A stretch of DNA of 64,000 bases from Protopterus annectens (GCF_019279795.1 NC_056732.1:1072065938-1072129937), one strand, 5' to 3'; positions 1 to 13,004 are shown, numbered from the stretch's first letter. The notes: generated by a model not told the origin, from the letters alone. Translations and numbers: made by a program.

Positions 1-61
1 AACTCAAAACCGTTCAATCTCTTCTGATCTCCAAGGCAGGGGGAAGGAGGGTGGGTATTAG

Positions 62-163
62 GAATGTAGGCGAGATGGATCCCAAACATCTGAAGTTATG
101 GTGAGTACATAACTAAAAGATGTTATGTGGTCCTATCTCGCCTACATTCTGACTGATGGGACA
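62..163. repeat. Internal complementary region (ICR) of DIRS-1
   Basis: The right half, about 118-160, is the near-perfect reverse complement of the extreme right end of the element (5905-5947). The left half, ending in gtgagtacataac, is expected to complement the missing left end; the same motif has this relationship in DIRS-2 and DIRS-3. In DIRS elements the ICR is thought to template circularisation of the replication product. Confidence 0.8.
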
Positions 164-192
164 GCGTCCCTAGCACCTGAATCCTGGGTGGC

Positions 193-1140
193 TCACTGGA
201 AAACACTCCTGAGTACCGTGGAACCAAATGATGCTCGGCCTTTAGATGCCACATCCAATTTATAGTGGGAAATGAAAGTGTGCGGATTTGACCAAGTAGC
301 CGCAGCACAAATCTCCGATATAGCAAGTTTGGAATGAAAAGCTATAGAAGTTGCCATAGCTCTGGTAGAGTGAGCTTTGATAGATGTTGTAAGTTGCTTA
401 TTCGAAGAATAAGCCTGAGTTATACAATCTCTAATCCATTTGGAGATAGTAGCTTTGTAATGGTTTTACCCAATTTATTGTCTGAGAAGGACACAAACAA
501 TTGGTCTGACTTACGAAATTGCTGAGTCCTGTCTAAATAGAAGCGCAATTGCCTGTGAACATCCAATTTATGGAGAGTGTATTCTGCATCATTGGAGAAT
601 TTTGGGAAGAAAACTGGTAGCTCTAGAGATTGTTGAAGACAGAGATTAGAACAGACCTTTGGGACAAAGGATGGATTAGGCCTAAGTGATACTCTATCCT
701 TGTGGAAAATCAAGTACGGTGGTTTAATAGATAGGGCTTGAAGCTCTGAGACTCTTCTTGCAGAAGTAATTGCAACTAAGAAGGCAGTTTTCCAAGACAG
801 ATATTTTAACTCACATGTAGCAGCAGGTTCGAAAGGGGAAGATGTTAATGCACGAAGCACCAAATCAAGATCTCACGGAGGCGCAGGATGAAAAACTGGG
901 GGTCTTAACAGGCCCGCACCTTTAATAAAAGTCTTGCATAATCTGCTGCTCATCAATGGAGGATCCATAGATTCGTGGAATTTAGAGATAGCCGCCAGTT
1001 GTACTTTAATAGAGACAGAAGATCCTTGATTAAACAGGGATGTTAAAAATTTCAAAACTTCCGGGATCGGAGCAGTGATAGGGTCTAAGCCCCTGAGTTG
1101 AGCCCAGATGGCAAAACCTTTTCCACTTACTGAGGTACAA
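193..1140 (-). pseudogene. DIRS-1 tyrosine recombinase (frameshifted)
   Basis: The enzyme would integrate the circular DIRS DNA by site-specific recombination through a Tyr nucleophile. The N-terminal part (PTTNKLYLSKWKRF) lies near 1140-1080. The first catalytic Arg is in TSARRVSEL (about 750-780). The HSTR motif supplying His and Arg is near 345-360, and the nucleophile is in FISHYKLD near 255. The stop codon is at 193-195. Frame breaks occur near 1035, between 870 and 860, and near 465, just before SKWIRD, so the parts lie in different frames. The best single open stretch is 863-420. The catalytic residues are still visible. It lies directly before the ICR, as expected for the last DIRS gene. 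Confidence 0.82.
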
Positions 1141-1211
1141 TTTGTTAGTGGTGGGTTTGTGGGCTAAAGATAAAATGTGAATAACTTCCGGGTCTAATGT
1201 GTGACTTCTGA

Positions 1212-3100
1212 CTAAAGTCGGAAGTGGAGGAGCCAGGCTGTCAACTTCAAGGAGCGTAGGGACTGATGCTGTTGTCCCGACTGATGGATTAGCAGATCCG
1301 GAGTTAGATCCAACGTCCAAGGATCGTCCACCGCATGTTTCTTCAGGTAGGGAAACCATACCTGACGAGGCCAGTATGGAGCAATCAGTATCATAGTGGA
1401 CCCCAATTGAGAAGCTTTTTGAATGACTTTGGAGAGAAGTGGTAACGGAGGAAAGACATAAAGTAGCCCTGTTGGCCAAGGTTGTGCTAGAGCATCCATA
1501 GTTGCTTCCCTTGATGTGGGGTCAAGGAGAAGAACCTTTGCACTTCGTGTTTAGTGGTGTTGCAAATAGATCGCAGCACGGCATTCCCCATCTCCTGAAT
1601 ACCTGAGCTGCTACTGTTTCGTTTAGGGACCACTCGTCGCGAGATAGAATTGTCCTGCTCATTTTGTCTGCCAATATATTTGATTTCCCGAATGTGGGTC
1701 GCTACCAAGAAGCGGTTGGTAGCTACAGCCCATTCCCACACCCTCATGGCCTCTCTGCAAAGGGGTAAGATCTGGTCCCCTTGTTTGTTCAGATACCAGA
1801 CCACCGACATGTTGTCTGTGTGGATGGCGATGATGCCCTGAGGAAGAAACTTGTGTAAGGCCTGTAGGGATAGAAGTACAGCCCTCATCTCCAACACATT
1901 GATGTGGAGAAGAGCTTCGTCTGGAAGCCAGGAGCCCTGAACTAACCTGCCCAGACAATGTCCCCCCCACCCTATCTGGGAGGCATCTGTCGTCAGGGTA
2001 ACCACTGGAGAGGGAATAACAAAGGGGCTTCCTTGATTTAGATTGGATGTCTGAAGCCACCAGCGAAGGTCCCGTTTGCATGTTTCCATAATCATGATGT
2101 GATGATTGAGGGGAAGATCCTGAAAGGACCATTGAGTTGACAATAGCCACTGAAGAATCCTCATGTGCAATCTTGCCAGAGGAACTAAAAGAACCATGGC
2201 AGACATTGAACCTAAAACTTGTAGAACCATCCTGGCTGGGGCTTTGGATCTTGAAATCAGAGCTTGAACTTGGCCCTGTAAAGTTTGGATCCTTTCGCAG
2301 GAAGAAAACGCGCATCAATTTTGAGTCTATCTCTGCTCCTATGAACCTTATGCGCTGAGAGGGCAGCAAGACAGACTTTGACCAATTGAATGTAATCCCC
2401 AGGGTAGCACCCAGGGAGATTGTGGCTTTGAGGTTGTCCATTAGTAGATGCCTGGTGGTGGCAGTCAGGAGCCAGTCGTCCAGATAGGGAAACACTTGGA
2501 ATCCAAGACTTCTCAGGTGAGCCGTCACTACTGCCAAACACTTGGTGAACACCCTGGGGCTGTGGTGAGACCAAAGGGCAGAGCACAAAATTGGTAATGA
2601 CTGACTCCCAGGCTGAAGCGCAGATACCTCCTGGACGCCTGATGTATCGGTATGTGATAATAGGCGCCCTTGAGGTCTATGGAGCACATCCAAACATCCT
2701 TCTCCAACAATGGGAGAATGGATTGTAACGTGACCATTCGGAATTTGGATTTCGTGACGGATTGGTTCAGTCTGCTGAGATCCAATATTGGTCTCAGGTC
2801 CCCTGTCTTTTGGCACTAAAAAGAACCTGGAGTAATTTCGGATCCGATCTGGTCTGTGGGGACCGGTTGGATGACTCCTTTTCTAGCAGCTTTAAAGCTT
2901 CTGGCTGCAATTTCCCTTTGACTGGGTGGTGGGTCCAGGATTTTTGGACGGTGGTGGTGAGTATGTGAATGGGATGGTGTAACCTCCGGCAATGATCCGA
3001 AGCACCCATCTGTCCTGAGTGATTGACTCCCAGGCTTTTAGGTGCTTGGCAACGACACCCGACTGGCTCGAGCAGCACAGCCGGGCAATCCCTCATGATG
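1212..3100 (-). pseudogene. DIRS-1 reverse transcriptase/RNase H with methyltransferase-like tail (broken)
   Basis: This is the polymerase of DIRS-1. The RT palm block is open at 2785-2528, with SIDLKGAYYHI (motif A) and LPFGLTTAP (motif B). After a frameshift near 2545 it continues with FPYLDDWLL (motif C, about 2470). RNase H follows in 2230-1487: TLTTDASQIGWGG, VLEMRAVL and TDNMSVVWY supply the D-E-D acidic residues. The segment YVFPPLPLLSKV / MILIAPYWP (1499-1212) resembles the Dam-like methyltransferase segment reported in DIRS elements. At least three frame breaks make it non-functional as it stands. It overlaps the end of Gag upstream, as in DIRS-2. Confidence 0.84.
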
Positions 3101-5402
3101 TGTGGGAGGCTGAAGAGCCACGAAAGGACTCGCGGTCTCCAGAATTGCGGGGCCCTCTGCCGCCTCTGGGACGGCGTCTCCCAGAAAAATGTCCCCGTCC
3201 TCTGCCTCTGGAAGGGGAATCTTCCTGCTGTTGAGAAAAAAACTTACGTGATTTCCGGAACCACATCTTCCCCCCTCCTTTGGCCTTGGGATAAGGCCGA
3301 AGGGAGTGGAATAACGGGCACCTACGGCAGATAAAGTTTTTCCCTCTTGCTCACAGCGGGTAAGGGTGTCTTTAACCTTGGGTCCAAACAAAGAGGACCC
3401 ATCAAAGGGAGCATCGGCGAAGGAAGACTTGAAGGCCTCCGCAAACTGACACAAGCGGAGCCAGGCTTGTCTCCGTAGAGCCACGCCTGTGCCTGCCGCT
3501 CTACCCCTTCGGCCGCATAGGAAATGAGCCTCATGGACGAGTTAGAAATTGACGTAAGGATAGCCAACTGAGAGCTAACCGACTGGGCTAGCTGCTCAGG
3601 TAGGTTACCAAAGAGGGAATCTGACAGCTCCTTGACCAGATCCCTCTGAAGCCTGGTAAAATGTGCCAAATAATTCAGAGACCTTAAGGTAAAGGCCGCT
3701 GAAGTCAGGGTGCGCTTCCGCACCTGTCCATGCTCCTAGACTCCTTATTAGGAGGATGGACGGACGTTGAAGCCTCTGCCACGTCCTGTTGTGTAGCAGA
3801 TGCCACCACCATGGCATCTACAGCCACGCCTTTAGTGAGGAACTCCTTCTCGGGTGGGGCAGACAAAAATTTATTAGGACGAGAAGGGACTGGTTCCACG
3901 GTATCTGGATGTTCCCACGCCTTGACAAACTAAATCCAGAAGCTCGTCAAGGGCGGAGACACCCAGGAGGCGGAGGGCTGAGCCCCAAAGGCCTTGAGGA
4001 GCACTGACTCATCAGCAGAGGAGGGTTTGGATATCCATCCGCCTCGTTGTTTGTGGATCTCTAAGATGTCTCCAAATGAGTGATCATACGAGGACGACTT
4101 CGGGACCCCTCCGCATCATCAAGATCAGTGTCCGATGTAATAGACTCGGGGGAGTCCACGTGCTTCCTCTTGCACGATCTCTTCCTCGGGGGTTCCTCCG
4201 AAGACAACTCCGAAGAACCCTCAGGAGGAGGGGAACCCCCAATGGGGGTAATCTCAGGCCCAGGGGCTCCGCTGCCTACGGACAGGGGAACTGCCAAAGA
4301 CCCAGTCTCCTCGCCCAGGGAAGGTGCCGGTAAAGCCGGAGAGGTGGCCGAAGACTTGGCCAAGGCACTCCTCATAGCCCTGAAAGCCGGACCCCCAGAA
4401 TCCTGGGAGTGTCCAGTCTCCGGAGCCATGATAGCAGACGGCAATCCCGCAGCCGAAGCACCGAGAGGGAGGCTCGGAACCGAAAGCATAGGTCCCGAAA
4501 CATCACCCCCGGGTCCAGCCGAAGAAGTCCGTGTACCAAACTCGGACCCGAAGGCCCGGGTTGGAGTAAGGGTCAGAGCCGACCCTAAGATCTCCACCGG
4601 CTCCAACAGCATCTGCTCCGACGGAGCCGAAGCGGTCGGAGGAGGAACAGCCATGGGATGGGCATGGGCTATCGGCTCCAAAGCCAACTGGGTCGGAGCC
4701 GAAACAAATTTTTGAAAGACTGGGGACTGGAACAGTCTTTGGAGCACCCTGTCTATATCCGAATCCGACATCCTCGAGGACTTAGAGGATACTGAACGGG
4801 TTCGAGAAGTCCTCTCCAACGGCCCCAAAGGACTAGGGGACCGGCTCCGAGGCGACTCGATGATTATCGGCGCCGAGGGAATACCCACAGTAGTTTCCAT
4901 CGGTGCCGAGGAGGACTTCGGCGCCGAGGAGGAAGTGTCTGAGCGGGCAACCCTAGTCGGCTCCGAGACCAGTGGAGCCGAAGGTGACCCGCCTCGATGC
5001 CCCAGCCATCGGCTCCGAAGCCGAGGAGTCGAGACTGGTGGCATCGAGGCAGACCGTTCGCCTCGGCTCCGAAGTCCTTGGAGCCGAAGGAGAAGCCTGC
5101 CTATGTCTTCTGGCAGCCGGATCCGACGGACTGGTCGGAGCCGACACCTTCTTCTTTTTGGTTGGAGAAGGAGAGGATGCTAGAGCTTCTTCGAAGGAGG
5201 GTTTGATTAAGCCTTTAAGAATAAGCTTATTTTTCCTCTCCTGGAGGACCCTAGAGGAAAAAGCGTGACACACGCTGCATGAATCCTGTAAATGTTTTGC
5301 ACCCAAACAATAAACACAGAGAGAGTGGTCATCTGTGATTGACATTTTAAAATTACATTTGGTGCATTTTTTGAAGCCCGAAGGCCTAGGATTTTGAGAC
5401 AT
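3038..5402 (-). pseudogene. DIRS-1 Gag-like ORF1 (broken)
   Basis: This is the structural protein of the element. The ATG at 5402 is chosen because it precedes a conserved Cys/His block (KKCTKCNFKMSITDDHSLC, then CLG...H...CSVC). A matching block opens the Gag of DIRS-2 and DIRS-3. A long Ser/Pro/Arg-rich low-complexity region (about 5044-4061) follows. Next come a helical capsid-like part with LRSLNYLAHFTRLQRDLVKEL (3723-3605) and FAEAFKSSFADAPFDGSSLF (about 3440-3380), and a basic Gly/Arg tail. The frame changes about four times. ORFs on the opposite strand in this GC-rich region (4080-4715, 4860-5183) are antisense shadows. Confidence 0.72.
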
Positions 5403-5947
5403 TATGACCAAAATGCAGTAATTTTCTGACAGCAAGAACACACAATCCTAATTTAACTTTACTTAACTGACTCTACAAAAATCAGTTTACAACTGCCGGT
5501 TTAACAATCCGAACAACAAGAAACTCAAGGGGATCTGAAATCCCAAAAGTTTGAGTGGGGTTAACTGACCGGGAAAGGCCCTACAGATAAAGGAGGCCTG
5601 AAATCAGAAACAACGCCCAATCACTCAACAAGTTTTCACAAAAAAAACTTCAATCACTACACAAAGCACAGAGTAGCCGTTAAAACAGCTTTTTATGACA
5701 GGAAAAGCAATTTTCTGACAGAAAAAAAGTAAGTAAAATTACTACTCAGCTCAGCCAGCTCGAGACCACGTCTTCGCTAGTTAGCGACAAACGAGATCTG
5801 GGGGACTGGTAGTGGTGCATCCTGGGATATAGTAAGCTCAGCCAATAAGAGACTTCGCTCTTTGGCATAAGCGTGCCGAGTCGGAGCCGAGGGATCGGCT
5901 CCGAACCCATCAGTCAGAATGTAGGTGAGATAGGATCACATAACATC

Positions 5948-8019
5948 CCATCTGTGATTACTGCAGCTGTATGCACGATGAACATCTGGTATTTTCCTCT
6001 CTACAACTTCTGGCTGCTTCTCATGAGAACTTTTTTTTTTTTTTTTTTTAAACAAAGTCTTGCATCCTTTCCATATTAAACGTTTCAGTCTTTCTTTCAC
6101 CAGATACCAAACTGATACATACATCTAGAAATCTTTCCCTTCAATGTAATTCAACACCTGAATGTATGACAGACCAAAAAGCTACAGGAGGTGTACCTCT
6201 GAACCTGCTGACATGAAAAGTGGGATCAAAGGCCCTTGTAAAGTAGGCATGTCATGCCAAAAATCTGGAACCCTAATCAGCATAAAAACCTGAATAAAAA
6301 TATTGCACAACTCTTCCTGCTTCCAGCAGGAATGTGGGATACTACTCAAAACCTTGTTAAAAAGGAAGAAGAGAGAAACAAAAAGGATTTGAAGTATAAG
6401 CACATCAAAAATATAGTTTAAACTCTGTAAATTTTAAATAAATGTATTGCACAACTCTACCAAATAAGATAACTTATTTTTGCTTCAAAAACAAGGGAGA
6501 TAACATGCTTCTCCTCCTACTTCTTTAAATTAGTGTTGCCTGCAGTAGGCTGGTCATATAGTGTGTGCTCGTCTAGCTTCAAAAATCATATGAAGCTGCT
6601 CCAGTGGCATAGACAGATTAAGCCCTGACGACAACCCAGGGGGTCAGGTGTTTGAGTTGGTAGGGAGGATTGGATATTCCTATCCTGGAGGGGAGGGAAT
6701 GTGCTGACATCTCTCCAGTTGAGTGTTACTGAAGACTGGTACTCAAAAGTATTTGGCATCAGGCCGGAAGGGCAGGATAGACAATTAATCCACCCCCCCT
6801 TGGGGCCCAAGGGGCAGGGCATGCAGCACTTTCCTATGCCCAGCCAGTTGCAGCTTGTGCTAGAACATGGGGGACGGAACATGGGGCAACAGAAATCTCC
6901 AAGACCAAGCACATCAGTAATACTCACAACACTCGGCCCATGCCTCCACTGGGTGAAAAAGATAACCCATAAGCTGAGCCCTTAGACAGAAAGTGGATGG
7001 GCTTACTGGGCAGGAAGCAAAACTTGAGTGGAAAACAGGGATCCTGTATAAAAAATAAATCGTATGTGATGAGGGGGATGCAAAAAACTGTGTGAAGGGA
7101 TCATTTAAACCTGAAAATAAGGACACACTTCCAAAAATAGACATCCTGAGCAGAAGTAAAATCAGGCATGACAACAGGAATGTTCCTCCAAAATGGGGAC
7201 CATTGAAAGGTCTGATTTATTATTTTCTAGATTTCAATAATACCAGACAAGTGTCTGAACAATCACTGTGTACTGTGATTTCATTAAAATGTTTTACAGT
7301 ACGTATGACTTTCTTGAATGTCCCAAGGACAATTTGGACTAGACATTATGAGCTGAAATTCCCACTGCTTGGAATGTTTTAAAATTCCATGTTATAATAC
7401 TAGAGACAGTCATCTGGTATAACAATGGACATATCATATCTTGAAGAATATGGATTTCAGTACGTTAATTACATTTCACCTTATAGTACCTGGCAAATTT
7501 ACTTCATGCGATTTTGAAGTAACAGGTAAAAAGGACCAACTATACAGATTATGGGCAATGAAACAATTCTGTTCAAATTTTACTCCAAAGCTCTTCCTGA
7601 TGTCAACATAACTTGCTTTAACTTCTGTCCATCTGTTTTCACAATATGCATTATACACAGTACAGTTATGACATTCCTGCACTATTTGCACAGACATTCA
7701 AAACCAAAACAAGACATCTTAAACTATATTTGCAATTCATACTTTCAAATGAGACTTATGCATACCTGCCACCTTAAACCGTTTAGGCATTATCTATTTG
7801 TCTGCTTTGAACAGTAATCCTTGCAAAATTAGTGTCTTCTTTAAAAGGAAAAAATAAGGCTGCATTTCTTTCCTTACTGCATATTTCTGGATCTCACTTC
7901 ACTACAGCTCATTTGGGTGTCAGTATTTCTGGATCTCACTCAGCATATTTCTGAAACTAAGCTTTTTTTCTTCTACAGATAAACTAGGAAAAAGTTAACT
8001 TCCAGTTTATAAAGAGGTA
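5948..8019. other. Unassigned AT-rich spacer
   Basis: I see no gene or recognisable transposon here. A T-run of about 18 bases lies near 6030-6049. Short ORFs on both strands have no motif and no splice-site context. It is probably intron of the host gene or very old repeat. Confidence 0.4.
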
Positions 8020-9850
8020 ATCATCCTACAGTTCTTGCAGGTACAAATAATTCCATAGCTGCTGTACGCATCTCATTTGTTGGTTTATAACCAATACCCA
8101 AGCTATAGTGCTGCAAGAACATATAGTTGCCTTGAGAAAGTAAGTGGTGCTGAACACTTCTAAAAAGGCAATTAGATGCTGTACCCTGACAAAGTGTGAG
8201 CTCAGATTCCCTCAATGTCTTCCCATGAAACATAAAACAGTATATGCAATTAGCTATTCCGAATTTTTTTTCCAGATATTGGCATCCCCTTAGTAACAAA
8301 AGAAAGCTGATTTAACCTCACAGAATTCTTGGTTCTGTCCATGTGAAACCTTAGTTGTCTGTGGGCATCCATATAAAGTAAAACCCTTCCCTTGCTCAAT
8401 GGGTTACGGAAGGCAAAGTAGGCAAATGGAATACTTGGTTTAGGAACACTTCTGTAACAACTTGTTACTTGAAAAAGCAGTTGTAAGCAAACTTAAACCG
8501 TTTATCTGGAAGATAATGTTTAAAAAGAGCCACTCTTCAATGACTGAAGCTCTGATAGCCTTCTGATTGAAGTTAACAGCTAAGGGAAGGGCAGTCTTCC
8601 AAATGGGGTACATGGAGATTGTTGTAGCTGCTCACTAAAAAGGGGATGGAGTTAATGTAAGATGCAATTCAGATCCCTTAATGAACTGACCTCTTTCCTC
8701 AGTGTGACATGACATGCAGGACAACTTGAAGGATCTGTTTCACTGGAGGCCTGGAGTTCCAGTGGCAAGCAGTTTGACATCACTGACAGATGTACTTTTG
8801 AAAGACAAACTCGAGCCCAGAGTTAAAATGAAATACTGTAGAATCAAATCTTTCAATTTTGGATCTTGGTCCCTCCTTTGGCAGAGGGTATGTCCCTTCC
8901 TTCCATTTAGCTAGACATGATTTCTTTGAACTTAACCTAACTCCCCTCATCATACTAAGCATGTCCTCTGAACTCTGAATACAGGTGTCCAAATAGTAGC
9001 AGTAGTAAAGTCATACACTCCATGCTGATATACTACGGTACACTTACACCTGTTCACACTAAAAGACCCACTTAACTGCATAAAGAGGTTTGCCTGCTAT
9101 GGGCAGCAAGTACTGTTCCTTCCTCACCATTTCCAATGAAAGGGAAAAAAGGTATCTCTGTGTGACACCCATTTGTGAGGGCCTACTGAGGTCCGGCTTA
9201 ACTGGTAAGGTAAAGCATTCTCTTGAGATTGAGAATGCAAGTGGTCTTCATGATCATCTAGGTCTGTGAAGCCTGCATAGCCAATCTGAAAACATCAGAA
9301 TGAGTACCATCTTGTTAACATACCACATGGCTGTAACTGTCAATCAGCAGCAGGCCTCTTGCCTTCCACACTTGTTTGAAAGCTTTGATGGGTAGGATCA
9401 CAGCCATTTTCTTCAGATTTACATGCTTCCTCACCTCTTTGGAAATGCAAGCACCCACGTCTAATGTCCACTCTGCATTGCAGGGTTATCTAAAAATGCA
9501 ACTGAAGTGCTGTGCATTTGAAGGGCCACCATTCTAATACCTTCTTTATTGCAGGCTAATGAAGAAATAAAATTTGGCCAACAAATAGTGGACCAGTAAG
9601 CAGAAGGAGACTCTCCTTCAAATTCTTCTAACAATGACGAAGCCCATAGAGAGACTTTACTAATGAAACTTTATCCATTGTTTCAAAGAAAAATGCTTAA
9701 GAAATAGAAAAAAAGCCAGGGGCAATCTAGAAGAATCAACAGTGTTTTGGACTCTAACCAGAGACTGGTGTTGGGAGGTCGAGATAATCAAGAAGATCAG
9801 CAGCAACATTGTGAACCTAGTGAATAAATGGGAGAAGTAAGTACAATAAT
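8020..9850 (-). mobile_element. DIRS-K: heavily decayed DIRS fragment
   Basis: Parts align by eye with the other DIRS copies in the right order. 8060-8150 (minus) reads FLQHYSLG, like the recombinase nucleophile block FISHYKLD. 8335-8410 resembles the HRQLRFYL region. 8540-8690 resembles the LSWKTAFLVAITSARRVSEL region; compare 16060-16180. 9300-9440 resembles the RNase H TDNMSVVWY / LEMRAV region. No frame is maintained. Boundaries are uncertain and the ends were not found. Confidence 0.55.
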
Positions 9851-9972
9851 TCCCATTTCACGTACTTTATATAAGTGAACTGTACTTCTGCAATAAGTGG
9901 AAAAAAGCCTGGAAGCTTCTTTACTGTGTTAAGCTGGTAAAAGGACTCTAAAGTATAACCCCAACTTTATGT

Positions 9973-10282
9973 CATTAATAACACCTGAATTAAGATAACG
10001 GATGGCAACCCACTGTCGGCTATGTTTATAGCAGGCAGCGATAAGAACACGGCTCGGACTAAATAAAAACTGCAACTAGGTTTAGCGCTTTCATCTGAAA
10101 CAATGCAGAAGAAGTCTGCATTGTTGCAGATGAAAGCGCTAAACCTAGTTGTACTATTGTATTTGAGTTCTTTTATTAAAGTTTTTATTTAGCCCGAGCC
10201 GTGTTCTTAGCGCTAGTGCTACCTACTATAAACATAGCCAACGGTGGGTTGCCATCCGTTATCTTAATTTATGTTATTAATG
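9973..10282. repeat. 310-bp imperfect inverted repeat (foldback)
   Basis: The left arm begins cattaataac, then aattaagataacggatgg. The right arm, read in reverse complement from 10282, begins with the same cattaataac block and continues in parallel to a centre near 10120. Arm matches include ggctatgtttata, aagaacacggctcg and taggtttagcgctttcatctg. The right arm has about 30 extra bases near 10165-10195. No ORF. It could be a MITE-like element or two inverted copies of a Penelope-type terminus, because gatgaaagcgctaaacc followed by tttttattta resembles PLE ends. Confidence 0.75.
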
Positions 10283-11021
10283 TTTAGAAGGGGACTGAAA
10301 CTGTAACTTAGTAATTCTTTTTATCTTATTAATGTTTATATAATAAACTCCATGACCTCAAATGGATGTACTGTAAAGCAGGTCTGTATAGCATGCAGCC
10401 AGCTGTATTTTAAATGTGAGGTAGGAGAGCTTTCATTGCCTGCTGCATGTGCTAACGATGTTAAAGTAAGAAGATACCTTAATTGTTATCTAAATTATAA
10501 TCTATACAGTTTTTACAATGGAACAAGATAAAAGGCTGGAAAGAAGAGTTAATACAGCACTGTGATACCGAGCTACTGCAGGGAGATGAACAAGAGTGCT
10601 GATCATGATATATGTATAAAGAGATAATTATTTCCCATTTAGAGAACTGGATGTCGACATCAGTGCCCTTTGTTTAAGTTATAGGCAAGGGATTTTTTAA
10701 GCAAACAGGCTTTAACAACAACTGAAAAGCATACAAAGTATGAAAAATGTTAGCTCTATTTTGTATTTGTAAATACATTAGCTGTTTATTTTCCCACTAG
10801 CACCTGCTTTAAGCTGATGCAAGGAGCAAATAGGTTAAACAATTAACCATAAGAGGCCAGACCACTGAGTTCTGACTGAAAGCTACACAGGCTTTCTACC
10901 ATTTGCATAACTACTAGTTGTTTTATTATTAGCAAATGATTTTAAATGGAAATTAACTGCATGCATCTGCAGACTTGTCAGGGAATGACTGAACAGTGTG
11001 TTCCTAGTGACAAGTAAAATA
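10283..11021. other. Unassigned AT-rich spacer
   Basis: No gene, repeat family or splice-flanked exon is visible in this stretch. Confidence 0.4.
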
Positions 11022-11118
11022 TTTATTTATTTAATTTGATATTTATTTACAGGGGTGGTCTGACTGGGTCTACAGAACCCATTTTTAGCAGAGGCCCGGG
11101 GAGAAAAACTCCATATAC
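11022..11118. repeat. Dispersed repeat, copy 1
   Basis: The sequence atttatttacaggggtggtc, followed by cccatttt-agc-gaggcccg and aaaaactcc, recurs in diverged form at 24787-24868. In both copies an A/T-rich stretch with atttgtttac or atttatttac precedes the block. Two copies in unrelated surroundings indicate an interspersed repeat. The family is not recognised. Confidence 0.6.
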
Positions 11119-12169
11119 AGTACAAAAAAATACAGTAAAATCCATTACAGTACAAATCATATTAAAAATATTATACAAAATAAGATAAAAGAACAAACTA
11201 TGTTACAAGATGTTACAACATATACTACATATCTAGACAAGTTTATAGAATTAAAAATATTCTAGAAAATAGTCACTCTCAATATACATGTAGTGTCCAA
11301 AAAATAGTACATAGGTAGAGCAATGTGTGACACTGACTGCTATAGTAAATGAAAAATAAATACATAAATAGAGCGTTAGCTTCCATTACGAAAACAGCCA
11401 GAAAGTTAGTGATGCAGAAAGATGAGAGAGTTAGAAAGAATAGAAGCAATACAGCCTTAGCAGTAGCTTAAGGATATGGTAGAGAAACAGAGGAGGAGTT
11501 TGAAGAGCCTTAGGATCTTGCAGACTGTGAAGGATTGACATGTGACAGAAGAGGAGGATGAGGCTAGTGTGGAAGAGGAGGAAGTGCTGAGCATCAGGCA
11601 GGCTTTATGCAGGAGCAGAGCCATGTCTTTTTGAGATGATTCTTTTAAAGAGGCTTTGAAATGGGTTAGGCCAGGCATAGGCCTGGTAGCCAGAGGTAGT
11701 GAATACCAATGTATAGAGACAAAGTATGACTACAGCGAGTGACCTGGTTTACTTGTGGGTTTTGAGATAGCTAAGAGATTTTTGTCTTCTTATCATAAGG
11801 ATATATTTGGTGTGTAAGGTGTGACTAGATTGGTTAGTGCAGGGCAGACAGTAGTCTTGAAAATAAGGTTGTGAATGGTAGATAGCTGAATAAAGGCAGG
11901 TTGGATGGGGAGTTCAAGCCAGTTTAATTCTAGGAGAAGATACAATTTAACTAATTTTTAAATAGGCAACTAGTAATCAGACAGTTCAGTGAAAATAAAT
12001 CAATTTTGAAACTGCGGGAAATGAACAATTATTCATGCAAGTAGTTCTCTTCCCAGCAGACTTAGTACTTTAATACATTAAGCATAACAATGCACAATTT
12101 AGTTAATAAGGGCAACCAGTGCACCTTTTCCTTAAGGCAAATATTATTTACTTTAACATACAAAGTTTA
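11119..12169. other. Unassigned spacer, possibly the rest of the dispersed repeat
   Basis: AT-rich sequence with atacagta-type motifs just downstream of the dispersed repeat. No coding signal. An L1 ORF1 remnant could lie near 11950-12170, but I cannot show it. Confidence 0.3.
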
Positions 12170-12790
12170 TTTTAATTTTAACATGGAATGTAAATGGCAA
12201 TGCAGGTAGAGATAAAAAGAAAAAACTCTGAATTATATTAACAGAGCAAACAGGAATGTTAAAGGATATAAATGAACACACAAATTTGACAAAAGATTTC
12301 AGTATGGACATTCAGCAAGTATCAGGGGAAAAAGGAAGAGGGATTACAATGATGACAGAAGAGGGAAAGACAACGGTAGGTTTGAGGTAGTATGGGATTA
12401 CTGGTGGGGACGACAACATCACTGGCTTCTATTTACATTCCACCCAAGACTATAACAAAGCTTAGCAGAATTCTGGGAGACAAAAGCTTTCAGTAATACT
12501 TATGGGTGGAGAATGGAATCCAATTTGCAAAACTGTGGATGTATAAGGGGACTGAGAATATAGAATGTCAAGGGCAGGTAGAATTCTGAAAGTATTTGAG
12601 AACATCTTGCATGAAAGATGCGAATTTAGTAGTACAAGCTGAGAATTTACATACAATAACTGGGATAGAATGAACAGAAATGCTTCAAAGAAGCAAGTGT
12701 ATTTAACTGAAAGCTTTGAAACCCATATAACTACTATACCAGATCATGTAAAACAAACTAAGACAAAGATTTAGCTATCTGATCTAAAAC
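12170..12790 (+). mobile_element. L1-like LINE remnant (endonuclease region)
   Basis: The text near 12180 reads TWNVNG-like in one frame, the usual start of an L1-type apurinic endonuclease. Near 12500 the frame reads MGGEWNPICKTVD, matching the GGDWN core. A DH-containing stretch near 12740 may be the SDH motif. Many stops and shifts. The assignment rests on motif order alone. Confidence 0.42.
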
Positions 12791-13004
12791 TTAAGACAAT
12801 GGAACTTTCCTACCTGCTTATCTGAATGAATTTAATTAATTCCCTCCAATGGAGCTCAGCAGTTTGCACAGTACATTTCAAACAAACGTTCAAATCTCTT
12901 GAACCACATGTTACTGAAGAAGTGTAAATGGCAAACTCTTCAGCACAGACTATTTTTATAGTGGTAGTATTCTTTAGGTTCCAGGTTTTAAACTAGATTT
13001 TGTA

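Larger units (their letters stand above)
1..5947 (-). mobile_element. DIRS-1: DIRS-type tyrosine-recombinase retrotransposon, truncated by window start
   Basis: Reading on the minus strand the order is Gag (about 5402-3038), RT/RNase H/methyltransferase-like (about 3100-1212), tyrosine recombinase (1140-193) and an internal complementary region (62-163). This is the DIRS order; there is no integrase or aspartic protease. The right boundary is set by the ICR: bases 118-160 are the reverse complement of about 5905-5947. The left inverted terminal repeat lies outside the window. GC-rich, Ser/Pro-rich Gag sequence contrasts with the AT-rich surroundings. Every reading frame is interrupted, so this copy is not autonomous. 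The right edge could be off by a few bases. Confidence 0.88.

Noticed and set aside
6586-6985. Overlapping ORFs on both strands as possible host exons
   Set aside because: No splice sites fit, there is no recognisable protein, and the reading is Pro/Gly/Cys-rich on both strands.
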